DNA of 64,000 bases from the NCBI RefSeq assembly GCF_900069005.2, contig NZ_LN831278.1:17411-81410 (forward strand), written 5' to 3'. Every line of letters starts with the position of its first letter. The stretch's first letter is position 1. Positions 51,679-63,542 of this stretch are shown piece after piece. The translations under genes were made by a program, and so were the position numbers. This stretch comes from Paenibacillus sp. GM2. Lineage in GTDB: Bacteria > Bacillota > Bacilli > Paenibacillales > Paenibacillaceae. Under the pieces are notes generated by a model. The model was given only the letters and a program-made list of their open reading frames with translations, had not been told where the DNA came from and did no database searches.

Positions 51679-52689
51679 ATGAGTGTAAAAGTAGGTATTA
51701 ATGGATTTGGACGTATTGGACGTTTGGCTTTCCGTCGTATTCAAAATGTTGAAGGCATCGAAGTAGTAGCAATCAATGACCTGACAGATGCTAAAATGTT
51801 GGCTCATTTGTTGAAATATGATACTACGCAAGGCAAATTTGACGGCGATGTTGAAGTTCATGACGGCTTCTTCAAAGTTAACGGTAAAGAGGTTAAGGTT
51901 CTTGCTAACCGCAACCCTGAAGAATTGCCTTGGGGAGAGCTTGGCGTAGACATCGTTCTTGAATGCACAGGCTTCTTCACAACTAAAGAAAAAGCTGAAC
52001 TTCACCTTAAAGGCGGCGCTAAAAAGGTCGTTATCTCCGCTCCAGCTACTGGCGACATGAAGACCGTTGTATACAACGTAAACCATGAAATTCTTGATGG
52101 CTCCGAAACGGTTATCTCCGGTGCTTCTTGCACAACAAACTGCTTGGCTCCTATGGCTAAAGTACTTCAAGACAAATTCGGCATCGTAGAAGGCTTGATG
52201 ACTACGATCCACGCTTATACTGGCGACCAAAACACGTTGGATGCTCCTCATGCGAAAGGCGACTTCCGTCGTGCTCGCGCAGCTGCTGAGAACATCATCC
52301 CTAACACAACTGGTGCTGCAAAGGCAATCGGCTTGGTTATCCCAGAATTGCAAGGTAAATTGGATGGCGCGGCTCAACGCGTTCCAGTTCCAACTGGTTC
52401 CCTGACTGAATTGGTTACTGTTCTTGAGAAGAACGTAACTGTTGACGAGATCAACGCTGCAATGAAGGCTGCTGCTGACCCAGAAACTTATGGATACACT
52501 GAAGATGAAATCGTATCTTCCGATATCAAGGGTATGACTTTCGGTTCCCTGTTCGATGCTACACAAACTAAAGTATTGACAGTTGGCGACAAACAACTCG
52601 TTAAAACTGTAGCTTGGTACGACAACGAAATGTCCTACACTGCTCAATTGGTTCGTTCCCTGGAATACTTCGCAAAGAAAGTTAAGTAA
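51679..52689 (+). CDS. gapA: Glyceraldehyde-3-phosphate dehydrogenase
   Basis: GapA oxidises glyceraldehyde 3-phosphate to 1,3-bisphosphoglycerate with NAD+. The 336-residue protein begins [20 protein letters not shown] (NAD-binding) and has the active-site cysteine in [13 protein letters not shown] and the typical [13 protein letters not shown] and [18 protein letters not shown] precedes ATG 51679. Codons are strongly biased toward a small set with T- or C-ending forms, unlike nearby low-expression genes, which indicates very high expression. It follows cggR within the glycolytic operon. Confidence 0.98.
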   Translation: MSVKVGINGFGRIGRLAFRRIQNVEGIEVVAINDLTDAKMLAHLLKYDTTQGKFDGDVEVHDGFFKVNGKEVKVLANRNPEELPWGELGVDIVLECTGFFTTKEKAELHLKGGAKKVVISAPATGDMKTVVYNVNHEILDGSETVISGASCTTNCLAPMAKVLQDKFGIVEGLMTTIHAYTGDQNTLDAPHAKGDFRRARAAAENIIPNTTGAAKAIGLVIPELQGKLDGAAQRVPVPTGSLTELVTVLEKNVTVDEINAAMKAAADPETYGYTEDEIVSSDIKGMTFGSLFDATQTKVLTVGDKQLVKTVAWYDNEMSYTAQLVRSLEYFAKKVK

Positions 52690-52715
52690 TTTCTGTTTAT
52701 TGAAATATCACATAC

Positions 52716-52751
52716 CAAAGAGGAGCGACCTGCTATAAGGACTCCTCTTTG
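52716..52751 (+). other. Hairpin between gapA and pgk
   Basis: CAAAGAGGAG at 52716-52725 pairs perfectly with CTCCTCTTTG at 52742-52751. A T-run is not visible, so it may stabilise or process the mRNA rather than terminate it. The other 250 bases before pgk hold no clear gene; a GTG frame from 52903 joins the pgk frame but has no good start signal. Confidence 0.55.
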
Positions 52752-53001
52752 ATTCATGAATTGATTATAAATTACTATGTAAATCTAAGTTTTTAGATGG
52801 ACATTCACACACACATATAAATTAGATAGAGAGCATTACCGCTTAGGAGAGAAATCGAAGTCATATTTGAATTTGTGAGGGACCGGCCATTTCATAATTA
52901 GTGTGAGTTCACAAAGATCGGTTTATCAGCACCGAGAAGGTAGGATGAAGCTAGTGAGTGAGGGAGCGGCACCGTGCATATTTAATAGGAGGAACGTGGA
53001 G

Positions 53002-54183
53002 ATGAACAAGAAAAGCGTACGTGATGTGGAAGTAACCGGCAAACGCGTATTTGTGCGTGTAGATTTTAACGTGCCAATGCAGGATGGCCAGATTACAGAT
53101 GATACTCGTATTCGTGAGACTTTGCCAACGGTTAAATACTTGATCGAAAATGGTGCAAAAGTAATTCTTGCCAGCCACCTTGGCCGTCCAAAGGGCCAAG
53201 TGAACGAATCGATGCGTCTGACTGTTCCGGCTCAGCGCTTGTCCGAATTGCTTGGCAAAGAAGTTGCCAAGGCTGACGAAGCTGTAGGCGACGCAGTTAA
53301 AGCAAAAGTAGCAGCTATGAACAACGGCGACGTATTGGTGCTTGAGAACGTTCGTTTCTACCCAGGTGAAGAGAAGAATGATCCTGAGCTGGCTAAGCAA
53401 TTCGCAGAATTGGCTGACCTGTTCGTGAACGATGCGTTCGGCGCGGCTCACCGTGCACACGCTTCGACAGAAGGTATCGCTCATTTCTTGCCAGCAGTAT
53501 CCGGCCTTTTGATGGAGAAAGAATTGTCCGTGCTTGGCAAAGCCTTGTCTAACCCGGATCGTCCTTTCACCGCAATTATCGGCGGTTCCAAGGTTAAGGA
53601 TAAGATCGATGTAATTGATAACTTGCTTAACATCGCTGACAATGTATTGATTGGCGGTGGCTTGGCTTACACCTTCTTCAAGGCGCAAGGCCATGAAATC
53701 GGCAAGTCCTTGCTTGATGACACGAAGCTGGATGCGGCGCTGGGATTCATTGAAAAGGCGAAGAAGCTCGGCAAGAACTTCTATCTTCCAGTGGACTGCG
53801 TAGTAGCTGATGACTTCAGTGCAGATGCGAACCATAAGGCTGTAGATATCGACAGCATTCCTGCAGATTGGGAAGGTGTGGACATCGGACCGAAGACACG
53901 TGCACTTTACGCTGATGTTATCAAGAACTCCAAGCTGGTTGTATGGAATGGACCAATGGGCGTATTCGAAATCGACATCTTCGCGAACGGAACAAAAGAA
54001 GTTGCTGAAGCTTGTGCAACAACTGAAGGCTACACGATTATCGGTGGCGGCGATTCCGCAGCAGCAGCTGAGAAATTCCATCTGGCCGATAAAATGGACC
54101 ACATCTCCACTGGCGGTGGCGCTTCCCTGGAATTCATGGAAGGCAAGGCGCTTCCAGGCGTAGTGGCTCTGAACGATAAATAA
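53002..54183 (+). CDS. pgk: Phosphoglycerate kinase
   Basis: Pgk transfers phosphate from 1,3-bisphosphoglycerate to ADP. The 393-residue protein starts [29 protein letters not shown] and contains [48 protein letters not shown] and [18 protein letters not shown] lies nine bases before ATG 53002; earlier in-frame codons lack a site and family conservation. It belongs to the glycolytic operon, with tpiA 38 bases downstream. Confidence 0.98.
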   Translation: MNKKSVRDVEVTGKRVFVRVDFNVPMQDGQITDDTRIRETLPTVKYLIENGAKVILASHLGRPKGQVNESMRLTVPAQRLSELLGKEVAKADEAVGDAVKAKVAAMNNGDVLVLENVRFYPGEEKNDPELAKQFAELADLFVNDAFGAAHRAHASTEGIAHFLPAVSGLLMEKELSVLGKALSNPDRPFTAIIGGSKVKDKIDVIDNLLNIADNVLIGGGLAYTFFKAQGHEIGKSLLDDTKLDAALGFIEKAKKLGKNFYLPVDCVVADDFSADANHKAVDIDSIPADWEGVDIGPKTRALYADVIKNSKLVVWNGPMGVFEIDIFANGTKEVAEACATTEGYTIIGGGDSAAAAEKFHLADKMDHISTGGGASLEFMEGKALPGVVALNDK

Positions 54184-54188
54184 GCTGA

Positions 54189-54974
<786 letters not shown>

Positions 54975-54975
54975 G

Positions 54976-56523
54976 ATGACGACTCCAAAACCGGTAGCAT
55001 TAATCATCATGGACGGCTTCGGACTTCGTAAGGAAGTAGAAGGCAACGCGGTTGCTCAAGCGAATAAGCCTAACTATGACCGTTATCTGAAGCAATATCC
55101 GCATACTACACTGACAGCTAGTGGAGAAGCGGTGGGTCTTCCTGAAGGTCAAATGGGCAACTCCGAAGTAGGTCACCTTAACATCGGCGCCGGCCGGATC
55201 GTATATCAAGACTTGACCCGGATCTCGAAGTCGATTCGCGAAGGTGAATTCTTTGAGAACGAAACCCTAGTAAATGCGATACGCAGTGCCAAGAACAAAG
55301 GCAAAAAGCTTCATCTGTATGGCCTTCTGTCCGACGGCGGCGTGCACAGCCATATTAACCATATGCTGGCGATGCTCGATCTGGCTAAGAAAGAAGATAT
55401 GCATGAAGTTTATATTCATGCCTTCCTCGATGGCCGTGACGTAGCTCCAGACAGTTCGAAGAAATATCTGGAGACTGTGATCAACAAGATCAATGAGATT
55501 GGCATTGGCAAGATTGCTACGGTGCAAGGCCGTTATTATGCGATGGACCGCGACAAGCGTTGGGAACGTGTAGAGAAATCCTACCGTGCTATCGTATATG
55601 GCGAAGGACCGAAATATACCGATCCTATCAAGGCGGTTACGGAATCTTACGAGAAATCCGTATTTGACGAGTTCGTGATGCCGACAGTTATCGTGGATGA
55701 GAATGATCAGCCTGTTGGTTTGGTTGAATCGGAAGATTCCGTAATCTTCCTGAACTTCCGTCCTGACCGTGCGATTCAATTGTCCAATGCATTTACGAAC
55801 GAAGATTTCCGCGGTTTTGACCGTGGGCCGAAATGTCCAAAGGATCTCTACTTCGTATGCTTGACGCTGTTCTCGGAGACCGTGAACGGATATGTGGCAT
55901 ATTCTCCTAAGAACCTGGACAATACATTTGGCGAAGTGCTGGTACAGCAAGGCAAGAAGCAGCTTCGTATTGCTGAGACCGAGAAGTATCCGCATGTTAC
56001 GTTCTTCTTCAGCGGCGGACGCGATGTTGAGCTTCCAGGCGAGACTCGCGTACTGATCAACTCGCCGAAGGTTGCAACCTATGACCTTCAGCCTGAGATG
56101 AGTGCTTATGAAGTGGCTGAGGCTTGTGTGAAGGAAATCGAGAAGGACGTGCATGATGCAATCATTCTCAACTTCGCCAACCCGGACATGGTAGGTCACT
56201 CCGGTATGCTGGAACCGACTATTAAAGCGGTTGAAGTAACCGACGAATGTGTAGGCAAGGTTGTTGATGCAGTTAAGGCCAAAGGCGGCGTAGTTATTAT
56301 TATCGCTGACCATGGTAATGCGGATATGGAGTTCGACGAGCTCGGACGTCCACACACTGCGCATACAACGAACCCTGTACCATTCATCGTGACCGATGAG
56401 AACGTTGTGCTCCGCGAGAGCGGTATTCTGGCTGATGTGGCTCCAACGCTGCTTGATCTGATGGGACTTCCTAAGCCGGAAGAGATGACTGGCCAATCAA
56501 TGATTGCCAGCCGCAAAGCATAA
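54976..56523 (+). CDS. gpmI: 2,3-bisphosphoglycerate-independent phosphoglycerate mutase
   Basis: GpmI converts 3- to 2-phosphoglycerate with two manganese ions. The 515-residue protein has the N-terminal ALIIMDGFG metal motif, the catalytic serine in [39 protein letters not shown], and the C-terminal metal site [11 protein letters not shown] and [15 protein letters not shown] 54976 follows GAGGGGGC and the tpiA stop by one base. The length and motifs are normal. Confidence 0.98.
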   Translation: MTTPKPVALIIMDGFGLRKEVEGNAVAQANKPNYDRYLKQYPHTTLTASGEAVGLPEGQMGNSEVGHLNIGAGRIVYQDLTRISKSIREGEFFENETLVNAIRSAKNKGKKLHLYGLLSDGGVHSHINHMLAMLDLAKKEDMHEVYIHAFLDGRDVAPDSSKKYLETVINKINEIGIGKIATVQGRYYAMDRDKRWERVEKSYRAIVYGEGPKYTDPIKAVTESYEKSVFDEFVMPTVIVDENDQPVGLVESEDSVIFLNFRPDRAIQLSNAFTNEDFRGFDRGPKCPKDLYFVCLTLFSETVNGYVAYSPKNLDNTFGEVLVQQGKKQLRIAETEKYPHVTFFFSGGRDVELPGETRVLINSPKVATYDLQPEMSAYEVAEACVKEIEKDVHDAIILNFANPDMVGHSGMLEPTIKAVEVTDECVGKVVDAVKAKGGVVIIIADHGNADMEFDELGRPHTAHTTNPVPFIVTDENVVLRESGILADVAPTLLDLMGLPKPEEMTGQSMIASRKA

Positions 56524-56557
56524 ATATTAAGGTATTCTAGCAAGATACATGATATAA

Positions 56558-57886
<1,329 letters not shown>

Positions 57887-57935
57887 GATATAGGGGATCT
57901 CGACTAAATGCTGCTCTTCGTTCAATGCGCACCAA

Positions 57936-58032
57936 GTCAGTCATCAAGACTAAACGGAGCAGCTTCATAAGTATGTCAGTCATCCAAGAATCTGTGCAAC
58001 CTTACTAGCTAGTTCAAGCATCATAGTCAGTC
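57936..58032 (+). repeat. Three GTCAGTCA repeats in the eno 3' region
   Basis: GTCAGTCA occurs at 57936, 57975 and 58025, each followed by a related ATCAAG, TCCAAG or ACAAAG. The spacings are 39 and 50 bases. They lie between the eno stop and the terminator at 58039. Confidence 0.55.
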
Positions 58033-58038
58033 AACAAA

Positions 58039-58070
58039 GAAGGACCTGTCCGAGACGTCGGCAGGTCCTT
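58039..58070 (+). terminator. Terminator-like hairpin after the glycolytic operon
   Basis: AAGGACCTGTCCGA pairs with TCGGCAGGTCCTT around a short loop. The T-run is weak (TTCC), so efficiency is uncertain. Confidence 0.65.
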
Positions 58071-58082
58071 CCTGTGTTCTGG

Positions 58083-58111
58083 TTGTTATTCTCTGGGTAT
58101 TATGCTACAAT
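58083..58111 (+). promoter_or_regulatory. secG promoter
   Basis: TTGTTA (58083-58088), a 17-base spacer and TACAAT (58106-58111), with a TGC extension before the -10, form a strong promoter about 80 bases before secG. Confidence 0.75.
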
Positions 58112-58192
58112 AATAATGCTGTTTTTATATCTAAATTTAAGCTGGTAGGGAAATACATTTTCCGTGAGTTCTGACTTAGGAGGTGGATTTGG

Positions 58193-58426
58193 ATGAATGT
58201 CTTTTTAGAGGTACTGCTCGTTATTTTCTCAGTTGGTTTGATTGCAGTTGTATTGCTGCAGGAAGGGAAGAGCGCAGGTCTCGCCGGCGCCATCTCCGGG
58301 GGTGCAGAACATCTCTTTGGAAAGAAGAAGGCACGCGGTATGGAACTCGTGCTTGAACGGACCACAGTAGTGCTGGCCGCCGGTTTCTTCATTATGGCGA
58401 TCGTCGTGGCTATTTTCGCGAAGTAG
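58193..58426 (+). CDS. secG: Protein translocase subunit SecG
   Basis: SecG is a small accessory subunit of the SecYEG membrane channel. The 77-residue protein has two membrane segments ([40 protein letters not shown]) joined by the conserved [20 protein letters not shown] loop. AGGAGGTGG precedes ATG 58193. It lies between eno and rnr as in other Bacillota and is followed by a terminator. Confidence 0.95.
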   Translation: MNVFLEVLLVIFSVGLIAVVLLQEGKSAGLAGAISGGAEHLFGKKKARGMELVLERTTVVLAAGFFIMAIVVAIFAK

Positions 58427-58450
58427 TCTGTTACTTAACTAATGTAATGA

Positions 58451-58493
58451 AGGGTTGTCCTTATCGTTAAGATATTAGGGACAACCCTTTTTT
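58451..58493 (+). terminator. Rho-independent terminator after secG
   Basis: AGGGTTGTCC pairs with GGACAACCCT and is followed by six T. Confidence 0.88.
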
Positions 58494-58650
58494 GTTGTAC
58501 ACAGGTGTTGGCTCGTTGGCGAAAAAGGGATGCGGGAATGGCATTTCGTGTATACTAGAGTAGAGAGAACTATTGGAATTATATTCAGGCAATGATGAAA
58601 AATTCAAATACATACCGGTAAAGTGGACAGCCGGCCTGAGGTGGGAATTT

Positions 58651-61488
58651 ATGATTACGGAAACAGAACTGCTCGCGTTCATGCGCGAACAGGCATATAA
58701 ACCGATGACGTATCAAGAATTGGAGCAGCACTTTCAAATATCCGATGCAGCGGAGTTTAAGGAGTTCCTCAAGCTGCTCAACAGATTGGAACAAGAAGGG
58801 GAAATATTACTGACACGCAGCCAACGTTATGGCATTCCGGAGCGAATGAATCTGGTGCGCGGCCGTTTGCAGGCGCATGCCAAAGGATTTGCATTTTTGA
58901 TTCCTGAAGACCGTGAGCATCCGGATGTATATATTCATGCTAATGATCTGAAGAGCGCGATGAATGGCGATACGGTGCTGGTGCGGATTAACTCGAAGAG
59001 CGTAGCCGGCGGCAAGCTGGAGGGAGAAGTTGTCCGTATTGTGAACCGGGCCGTTGTTCAGGTAGTTGGTGTCTTTCAGAACTTTGATGTGTATGGCTTT
59101 GTACTGCCGGATGATAAGCGGATTAATCGCGATATTTTTATTCCGAAGGAGTCTTTTGCCGGGGCCGTTGACGGGGAGAAGGTTGTTGTTCGCATCGTGA
59201 ACTATCCGGAGGGAAGGTCGGCTGCAGAGGGCGAGATTATTGAGATTCTCGGACATAAGGATGATCCGGGTGTTGATATCCTCTCGATCATTCGCAAGCA
59301 TCAGCTTCCAGAGGCGTTTCCGGATGATGTGATGGCTGAAGCGGCAGCTGCTCCGGATGAGATTGATAAAGAAGAGATCGCAAAGCAGGGACGGCGTGAT
59401 CTGCGCGATAAAGTCATTGTTACTATTGATGGTGAGGACGCCAAGGACCTGGATGATGCGGTCAATGTGGAGCTGCTGTCCAACGGGCATTATAAGCTCA
59501 GCGTGCATATTGCTGATGTAGGCTATTATGTCAGAGAAGGCTCCAAGCTGGATCATGAGGCGTATAACCGGGGCTGCAGTGTTTACTTGGTCGACCGGGT
59601 TATTCCAATGCTGCCACATCGATTATCGAATGGGATTTGCTCGCTGAATCCGAAGGTGGACCGTTTCACACTGTCCTGCGAGATGGAGTTCGATGATAAG
59701 CTGCATGTGGTGAAGCATGATATTTTTGCAAGCGTGATCCGGACAACGGAGCGAATGACGTACACCAATGTCCGCAAAATATTGCTTGAAGAAGATCCAG
59801 AGGTAACCGAGCGTTACAGCGATCTGGTTGATATGTTCAAGACGATGCGCGACCTGGCGATGAAGCTGCGTTCGAAGCGGATGAAGCGCGGCGCGGTCGA
59901 CTTCGATTTTGAAGAATCGAAGGTATTGGTAGATGAGAACGGCAAGGTGACGGATATTGTCAAAAGAGAGCGTTCGATCGCCGAGCAGATCATCGAGGAG
60001 TTCATGCTGGCAGCGAACGAGACAGTGGCCGAGCATTTCCACTGGTTGAAGGTTCCGTTCATCTATCGAATTCATGAAGACCCGGATCAGGAGAAACTGA
60101 TGAACTTTATGGCCTTTGTTGCTAACTTTGGTTATGCTGTGAAGGGTGGAAAGGGCAATAAGGTGCATCCGCGTGCGCTGCAGAAATTGCTAGAGGATAT
60201 TCAGGGCATGAAGGAGCAGACAGTAATCAGCACGATGATGCTGCGGTCGATGAAGCAGGCGAAGTATGATGCGGAGAGCACAGGGCACTTCGGGCTGGCT
60301 GCGGAGTTCTATACACACTTCACTTCGCCAATTCGCCGTTATCCTGACCTTGTAATTCACCGCATTATCCGCGAGGTGATAGAGCATAACGGCACACTGC
60401 CTGCAGATCGGCAGGAGTACCTGGCTAGCCGGATGCAGGAGATTGCACAGCAGTCGTCTGAGCGTGAGCGCGTTGCTGTCGAAGCGGAACGGGATACAGA
60501 ACAGCTCAAGAAGGCCGAATATATGCTCGATAAGGTCGGAGAGGTATTCCCTGGCATGATCAGCAGTGTGACAAGCTTCGGCATGTTCATCGAGCTGGAG
60601 AATACGGTAGAGGGTCTGATTCGTTTAAGTGCGATGACAGACGATTATTATCATTTCCATGAACAGCATATGGCGCTGATCGGGGAGCGGACTTCACGAA
60701 TTTTCCGCATCGGCGATGAAGTGGAGATCCGTGTGGCTCGGGTCAATATGGACGAGCATACGATAGATTTTGAGCTTGTCGATATGAAGCCGCGGAAGCG
60801 AGAGGGCTTCTTCGGTGGCGAAGGCGGTGGACGCGACGCGCGTGGCGGTGGTGGTCTCCGAGCAGGTAAACGCCGTGGCGGCAGAACTGGCGATGGTGAG
60901 GGCAGCGGTGCTCGTGCCGGAGCCGGAGGCAAGTCCGGTGGTAAACCAGGAAAGGCCGTCAAGGCTGGAGATAAAACCCGAGGCAAGGCGGACGGAAAAA
61001 GTGGCAAAGTAAGCAAAACGGATAAGTCCGTTAGCGGAAAGAGCGGTAAGAGTGGTAAGGCGGGTAAGGGCTCGGCAACAACTAGTGCAGATCAGGCTGG
61101 TGCGGGCGAGAATTGGATAGATAGTATTCCTATTGATAATGGAATGTATAAAGCAAAGCGTGGCAAGCGCAAGGAGTCCGCGGGCGACGGCGCTGGGGAC
61201 TCGCCATTGGTGAACTTTGGTTTTGGCTCCGGCAAGGGGGGTTATGCCGCCGGATCGGTTACCGTCAGCCGTAATGGCGGTGGTGGCTATCGCAGCGGAG
61301 AGAAGCGCCCGCGGCGCAATGAGCGTACGAGTGAGGAGAACATGGGTGGTGGCGAAGGGATTGTCGCTGATGAGTCCATGGCAGCGCCACCGCGTAAGGG
61401 ACGTGGCGGTAAGAGCAGCAGCAGTAGCCGCAAAGCCAAGTCTGGTGGGAGTAGCACCGCAGCTTTTGTACGCAAGAAGAGAAAGTAA
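58651..61488 (+). CDS. rnr: RNase R with long basic C-terminal tail
   Basis: RNase R degrades structured RNA 3' to 5' and works with SmpB-tmRNA on stalled messages. ATG 58651 fits GAGGTGG seven bases upstream; an upstream in-frame start at 58573 lacks conservation. The 945 residues comprise an N-terminal helix-turn-helix, cold-shock OB domains from residue about 70 ([16 protein letters not shown]), the RNB catalytic domain with the acidic [11 protein letters not shown] at about 261-271, and an S1 domain at about 630-712. About 233 residues then form a tail rich in Gly, Lys, Arg and Ser. It is far longer than in E. coli and probably disordered and RNA-binding. Confidence 0.96.
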   Translation: MITETELLAFMREQAYKPMTYQELEQHFQISDAAEFKEFLKLLNRLEQEGEILLTRSQRYGIPERMNLVRGRLQAHAKGFAFLIPEDREHPDVYIHANDLKSAMNGDTVLVRINSKSVAGGKLEGEVVRIVNRAVVQVVGVFQNFDVYGFVLPDDKRINRDIFIPKESFAGAVDGEKVVVRIVNYPEGRSAAEGEIIEILGHKDDPGVDILSIIRKHQLPEAFPDDVMAEAAAAPDEIDKEEIAKQGRRDLRDKVIVTIDGEDAKDLDDAVNVELLSNGHYKLSVHIADVGYYVREGSKLDHEAYNRGCSVYLVDRVIPMLPHRLSNGICSLNPKVDRFTLSCEMEFDDKLHVVKHDIFASVIRTTERMTYTNVRKILLEEDPEVTERYSDLVDMFKTMRDLAMKLRSKRMKRGAVDFDFEESKVLVDENGKVTDIVKRERSIAEQIIEEFMLAANETVAEHFHWLKVPFIYRIHEDPDQEKLMNFMAFVANFGYAVKGGKGNKVHPRALQKLLEDIQGMKEQTVISTMMLRSMKQAKYDAESTGHFGLAAEFYTHFTSPIRRYPDLVIHRIIREVIEHNGTLPADRQEYLASRMQEIAQQSSERERVAVEAERDTEQLKKAEYMLDKVGEVFPGMISSVTSFGMFIELENTVEGLIRLSAMTDDYYHFHEQHMALIGERTSRIFRIGDEVEIRVARVNMDEHTIDFELVDMKPRKREGFFGGEGGGRDARGGGGLRAGKRRGGRTGDGEGSGARAGAGGKSGGKPGKAVKAGDKTRGKADGKSGKVSKTDKSVSGKSGKSGKAGKGSATTSADQAGAGENWIDSIPIDNGMYKAKRGKRKESAGDGAGDSPLVNFGFGSGKGGYAAGSVTVSRNGGGGYRSGEKRPRRNERTSEENMGGGEGIVADESMAAPPRKGRGGKSSSSSRKAKSGGSSTAAFVRKKRK

Positions 61489-61555
61489 GCCTGCCTGGAT
61501 CTTATCAAGGATAGAAATGCAGGGGAATATCTTTGTCGAAAGAGACTTGTTAGAG

Positions 61556-61593
61556 GAGCGGATGGAGCCAGGTGCTTCGTTCGCTCTTTTTTT
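61556..61593 (+). terminator. Rho-independent terminator after rnr
   Basis: GAGCGGATGGAGC, loop CAGGT, GCTTCGTTCGCTC (several wobble pairs) is followed by seven T. Confidence 0.85.
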
Positions 61594-61674
61594 AGCTCTT
61601 TGGCCGCCGAATGTAAATTGGATTACTGGACTTTTGAAATTACTTGCGTTGTCCTCTGTATGGGAACTTTTCGT

Positions 61675-61840
61675 CAAAATGTCTTTTGAAAGGTGGCCAC
61701 TCGGCTAGGGTCGAGTTAAGTGTGTAAAGTTTATGGATACCATATATATAGATGATTTTGTAATTTGAGATTCTATATATTGTTTTTTGGCGACGAAGTC
61801 GATTATATCTCCAGTGTCCACCTTTTGAGAGGACATTTTT
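61675..61840. mobile_element. Possible MITE-like inverted-repeat element
   Basis: A segment near 61675-61701 (AATGTCTTTTGAAAGGTGG, then CCACT) recurs as an imperfect inverted copy at 61813-61840 (AGTGTCCACCTTTTGAGAGG, then ACATT). About 19 of 24 positions agree. Between them lie about 110 bases of AT-rich DNA without a reading frame. The structure fits a miniature inverted-repeat element or a long hairpin RNA. No target-site duplication was made out. Confidence 0.35.
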
Positions 61841-62230
61841 GGGATTTGTCCATGTGAAAGAGACGTAGTTGGAGAGAAAATATATCAAAAGTGTATGTAT
61901 ATTATTGTTTATGATTATATATATTTAAGGTGCATCATAGGATAATGAGTTATCTGAGTGGGCCATAATAGATTATAATTCATTAACTTAGAGGAAATTT
62001 TCAAAATTGGATCAGGTCCTCCCATGTTGATTGGTTTGCCATTGAGCTTGCGTATTCTGATATATTGATTGTATATCAAAATTATGCATTTATATATGCG
62101 TTATTGTGTGTTTATTTGTATATCATATAATCAATGATTGTACGATATATTTTTATCTCGTTATTAGCTAATCTGAGGAGACTAATGGCTTTTTAGGTGA
62201 TCTTTCTGAGTGATAATGTGGTGTGGGCAG
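61841..62230. other. AT-rich gene-free stretch before smpB
   Basis: About 390 bases are strikingly AT-rich, with many TATATA steps, compared with the roughly 50 percent GC of the flanking genes. I see no reading frame with a ribosome binding site and no tRNA. It lies between the inverted-repeat element and the smpB promoter and may be foreign or decayed DNA. Confidence 0.6.
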
Positions 62231-62234
62231 ATTC

Positions 62235-62263
62235 TTGATTTTAGCCTGTAGAGTTGGTACAAT
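62235..62263 (+). promoter_or_regulatory. smpB promoter
   Basis: TTGATT (62235-62240), a 17-base spacer and TACAAT (62258-62263) form a good sigma-A promoter 52 bases before smpB. Confidence 0.75.
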
Positions 62264-62315
62264 TAATCTCTAGCGTGCTTGATCGATTGGTTGAACGATG
62301 AGGAGGAGAATGGAC

Positions 62316-62795
62316 ATGGGCAAGAAAAATGATGGCAAGGTTTTAGCGCAGAATAAAAAAGCTTCCCATGACTACTTCATCGAAGAAACTTTTGAGGCAG
62401 GCATGGTGCTGACGGGCACGGAGATTAAATCCGTTCGCAATGCCCGGGTGAATATTAATGATGCTTTTGCGACGATTCGTAATGGTGAGATTCATATTCA
62501 TAACATGCATATTAGCCCTTTTGAGCAAGGGAATCGGTATAATCCGACGGATCCGACCCGGGCTCGCAAGCTGCTGATGCATAAAGCACAGATTAACAAG
62601 CTTCTCGGTCTCTCCAAGCAGGAAGGCTACTCGATTGTTCCGCTGAAGATTTATGTTCGCAACGGATACGCGAAGCTGCTGATCGGGCTTGGTAAAGGCA
62701 AGAAGCAATACGATAAGCGTGAGGCGGCCGCCAAGCGGGATGCTCAACGTGATATTCAACGTATTTTGCGGGAGAAGCAGAAAGTGGCAAGATAG
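62316..62795 (+). CDS. smpB: SsrA-binding protein SmpB
   Basis: SmpB binds tmRNA and delivers it to stalled ribosomes. The 159-residue protein has the SmpB fold ([71 protein letters not shown]) and the basic C-terminal tail that mimics an anticodon arm. ATG 62316 is seven bases after AGGAGGAG; ATG 62310 is too close to it. ssrA, its RNA partner, follows 156 bases downstream. Confidence 0.97.
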   Translation: MGKKNDGKVLAQNKKASHDYFIEETFEAGMVLTGTEIKSVRNARVNINDAFATIRNGEIHIHNMHISPFEQGNRYNPTDPTRARKLLMHKAQINKLLGLSKQEGYSIVPLKIYVRNGYAKLLIGLGKGKKQYDKREAAAKRDAQRDIQRILREKQKVAR

Positions 62796-62869
62796 ATACT
62801 CCGATAAATGGATAGGCTATATATTGCCTGTTCTTCCTTGAAGTCCATAAGCAAAGTGGACTCAAAGTA

Positions 62870-62878
62870 TGCTATACT
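62870..62878 (+). promoter_or_regulatory. Extended -10 promoter of ssrA
   Basis: TGC-TATACT, with the hexamer at 62873-62878, forms an extended -10; the -35 is weak. It lies about 74 bases before the mature tmRNA 5' end, so a processed leader is expected. Confidence 0.5.
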
Positions 62879-62951
62879 GAGTGATGTAAGAAAGTAATGA
62901 TTTATGATGCACCTTTGCCGGATAACTCTTGAGATCCAGCCTTTATCATTC

Positions 62952-63313
62952 GGGGGCGTTTTTGGATTCGACGGGGGTAGATCGAGCATGGGTAGCGGGT
63001 AGTGGGGACGCGTCCACTTCATCAACGCTAAAGCCAATTAAACGGCAAACAACAAAACAACTTCGCATTAGCAGCTTAATAACCTGTTAGCGAGCTCCTA
63101 CTCTGCATCGCCCATGTGCCGGGATAGGGGCCCAACTTTAGTGGGATACGCTGTCACATCTCCGCCTGGGGTGTGCTGAAGAAGACAATCAGGCTGACCT
63201 TAGCGATAGCCGGTTACGGGGCGCTTGCTAAGGTGACATCAAAACCGTGACTACACCCGTAGAAACCTATGTGGCGTTGCCTTCGGACAGGGGTTCGACT
63301 CCCCTCGCCTCCA
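62952..63313 (+). ncRNA. ssrA: Transfer-messenger RNA (tmRNA)
   Basis: The 5' end GGGGGCG pairs with CGCCTCC at 63306-63312 to make the tRNA-like acceptor stem, with discriminator A at 63313. The T arm AGGGG-TTCGACT-CCCCT precedes it. The tag frame is 63044-63079, GKQQNNFALAA followed by two TAA stops, the Paenibacillus-type degradation tag. CCA is not encoded (CTT follows the discriminator), so it must be added by an enzyme. The RNA rescues stalled ribosomes with SmpB, and RNase R encoded upstream removes the faulty message. Confidence 0.96.
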
Positions 63314-63323
63314 CTTAACCATG

Positions 63324-63352
63324 AAAAAAGACACCTCAGCGGTGTCTTTTTT
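63324..63352 (+). terminator. Rho-independent terminator after ssrA
   Basis: AAAAAAGACACC-TCAGC-GGTGTCTTTTTT is a perfect 12-base stem with a T-run. Confidence 0.92.
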
Positions 63353-63455
63353 GCGTTTGGTCGCAGGCGATACAAGGCGATATTAGGGAGTTCAATTCCT
63401 GTGAGGGATCGCCCACCCGCAGGAAAGACGTGATGTCGGGAGAATTCTATTGGTT

Positions 63456-63465
63456 ATGCTATAAT
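63456..63465 (+). promoter_or_regulatory. Extended -10 promoter before the flavoprotein gene
   Basis: ATGC-TATAAT gives a perfect -10 hexamer (63460-63465) with TG extension; the -35 is weak. It lies 78 bases before the start codon. Confidence 0.5.
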
Positions 63466-63542
63466 TACATATAGCGCAGTTCATTCGAAAAAATACATTT
63501 CCTATATATAAATCTATTGGACAAGGAGTGCATTAACCAACC

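Noticed and set aside
52903..53001. N-terminal extension of Pgk from GTG 52903
   Set aside because: The 33 extra residues lack family similarity, and a good ribosome binding site (AGGAGG) serves ATG 53002.
55267..56496. 409-codon minus-strand ORF opposite gpmI, and similar long ORFs opposite gapA and pgk
   Set aside because: Strong codon bias in highly expressed glycolytic genes leaves few stops on the opposite strand; no ribosome binding sites or families were found.
60694..61677. 327-codon minus-strand ORF opposite the RNase R tail
   Set aside because: It results from the low-complexity G/C-rich tail coding; its product is Thr/Ala/Leu-rich without domain features.
61640..61888. 82-codon minus-strand ORF in the AT-rich region
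   Set aside because: No ribosome binding site, it spans both arms of the inverted-repeat element, and its composition looks random.
63300..63420. Integration site (att duplication) of a prophage at the ssrA 3' end
   Set aside because: A GTTCAATTCC stretch downstream of the terminator only loosely resembles the T arm, there is no integrase gene, and the duplication is not convincing.
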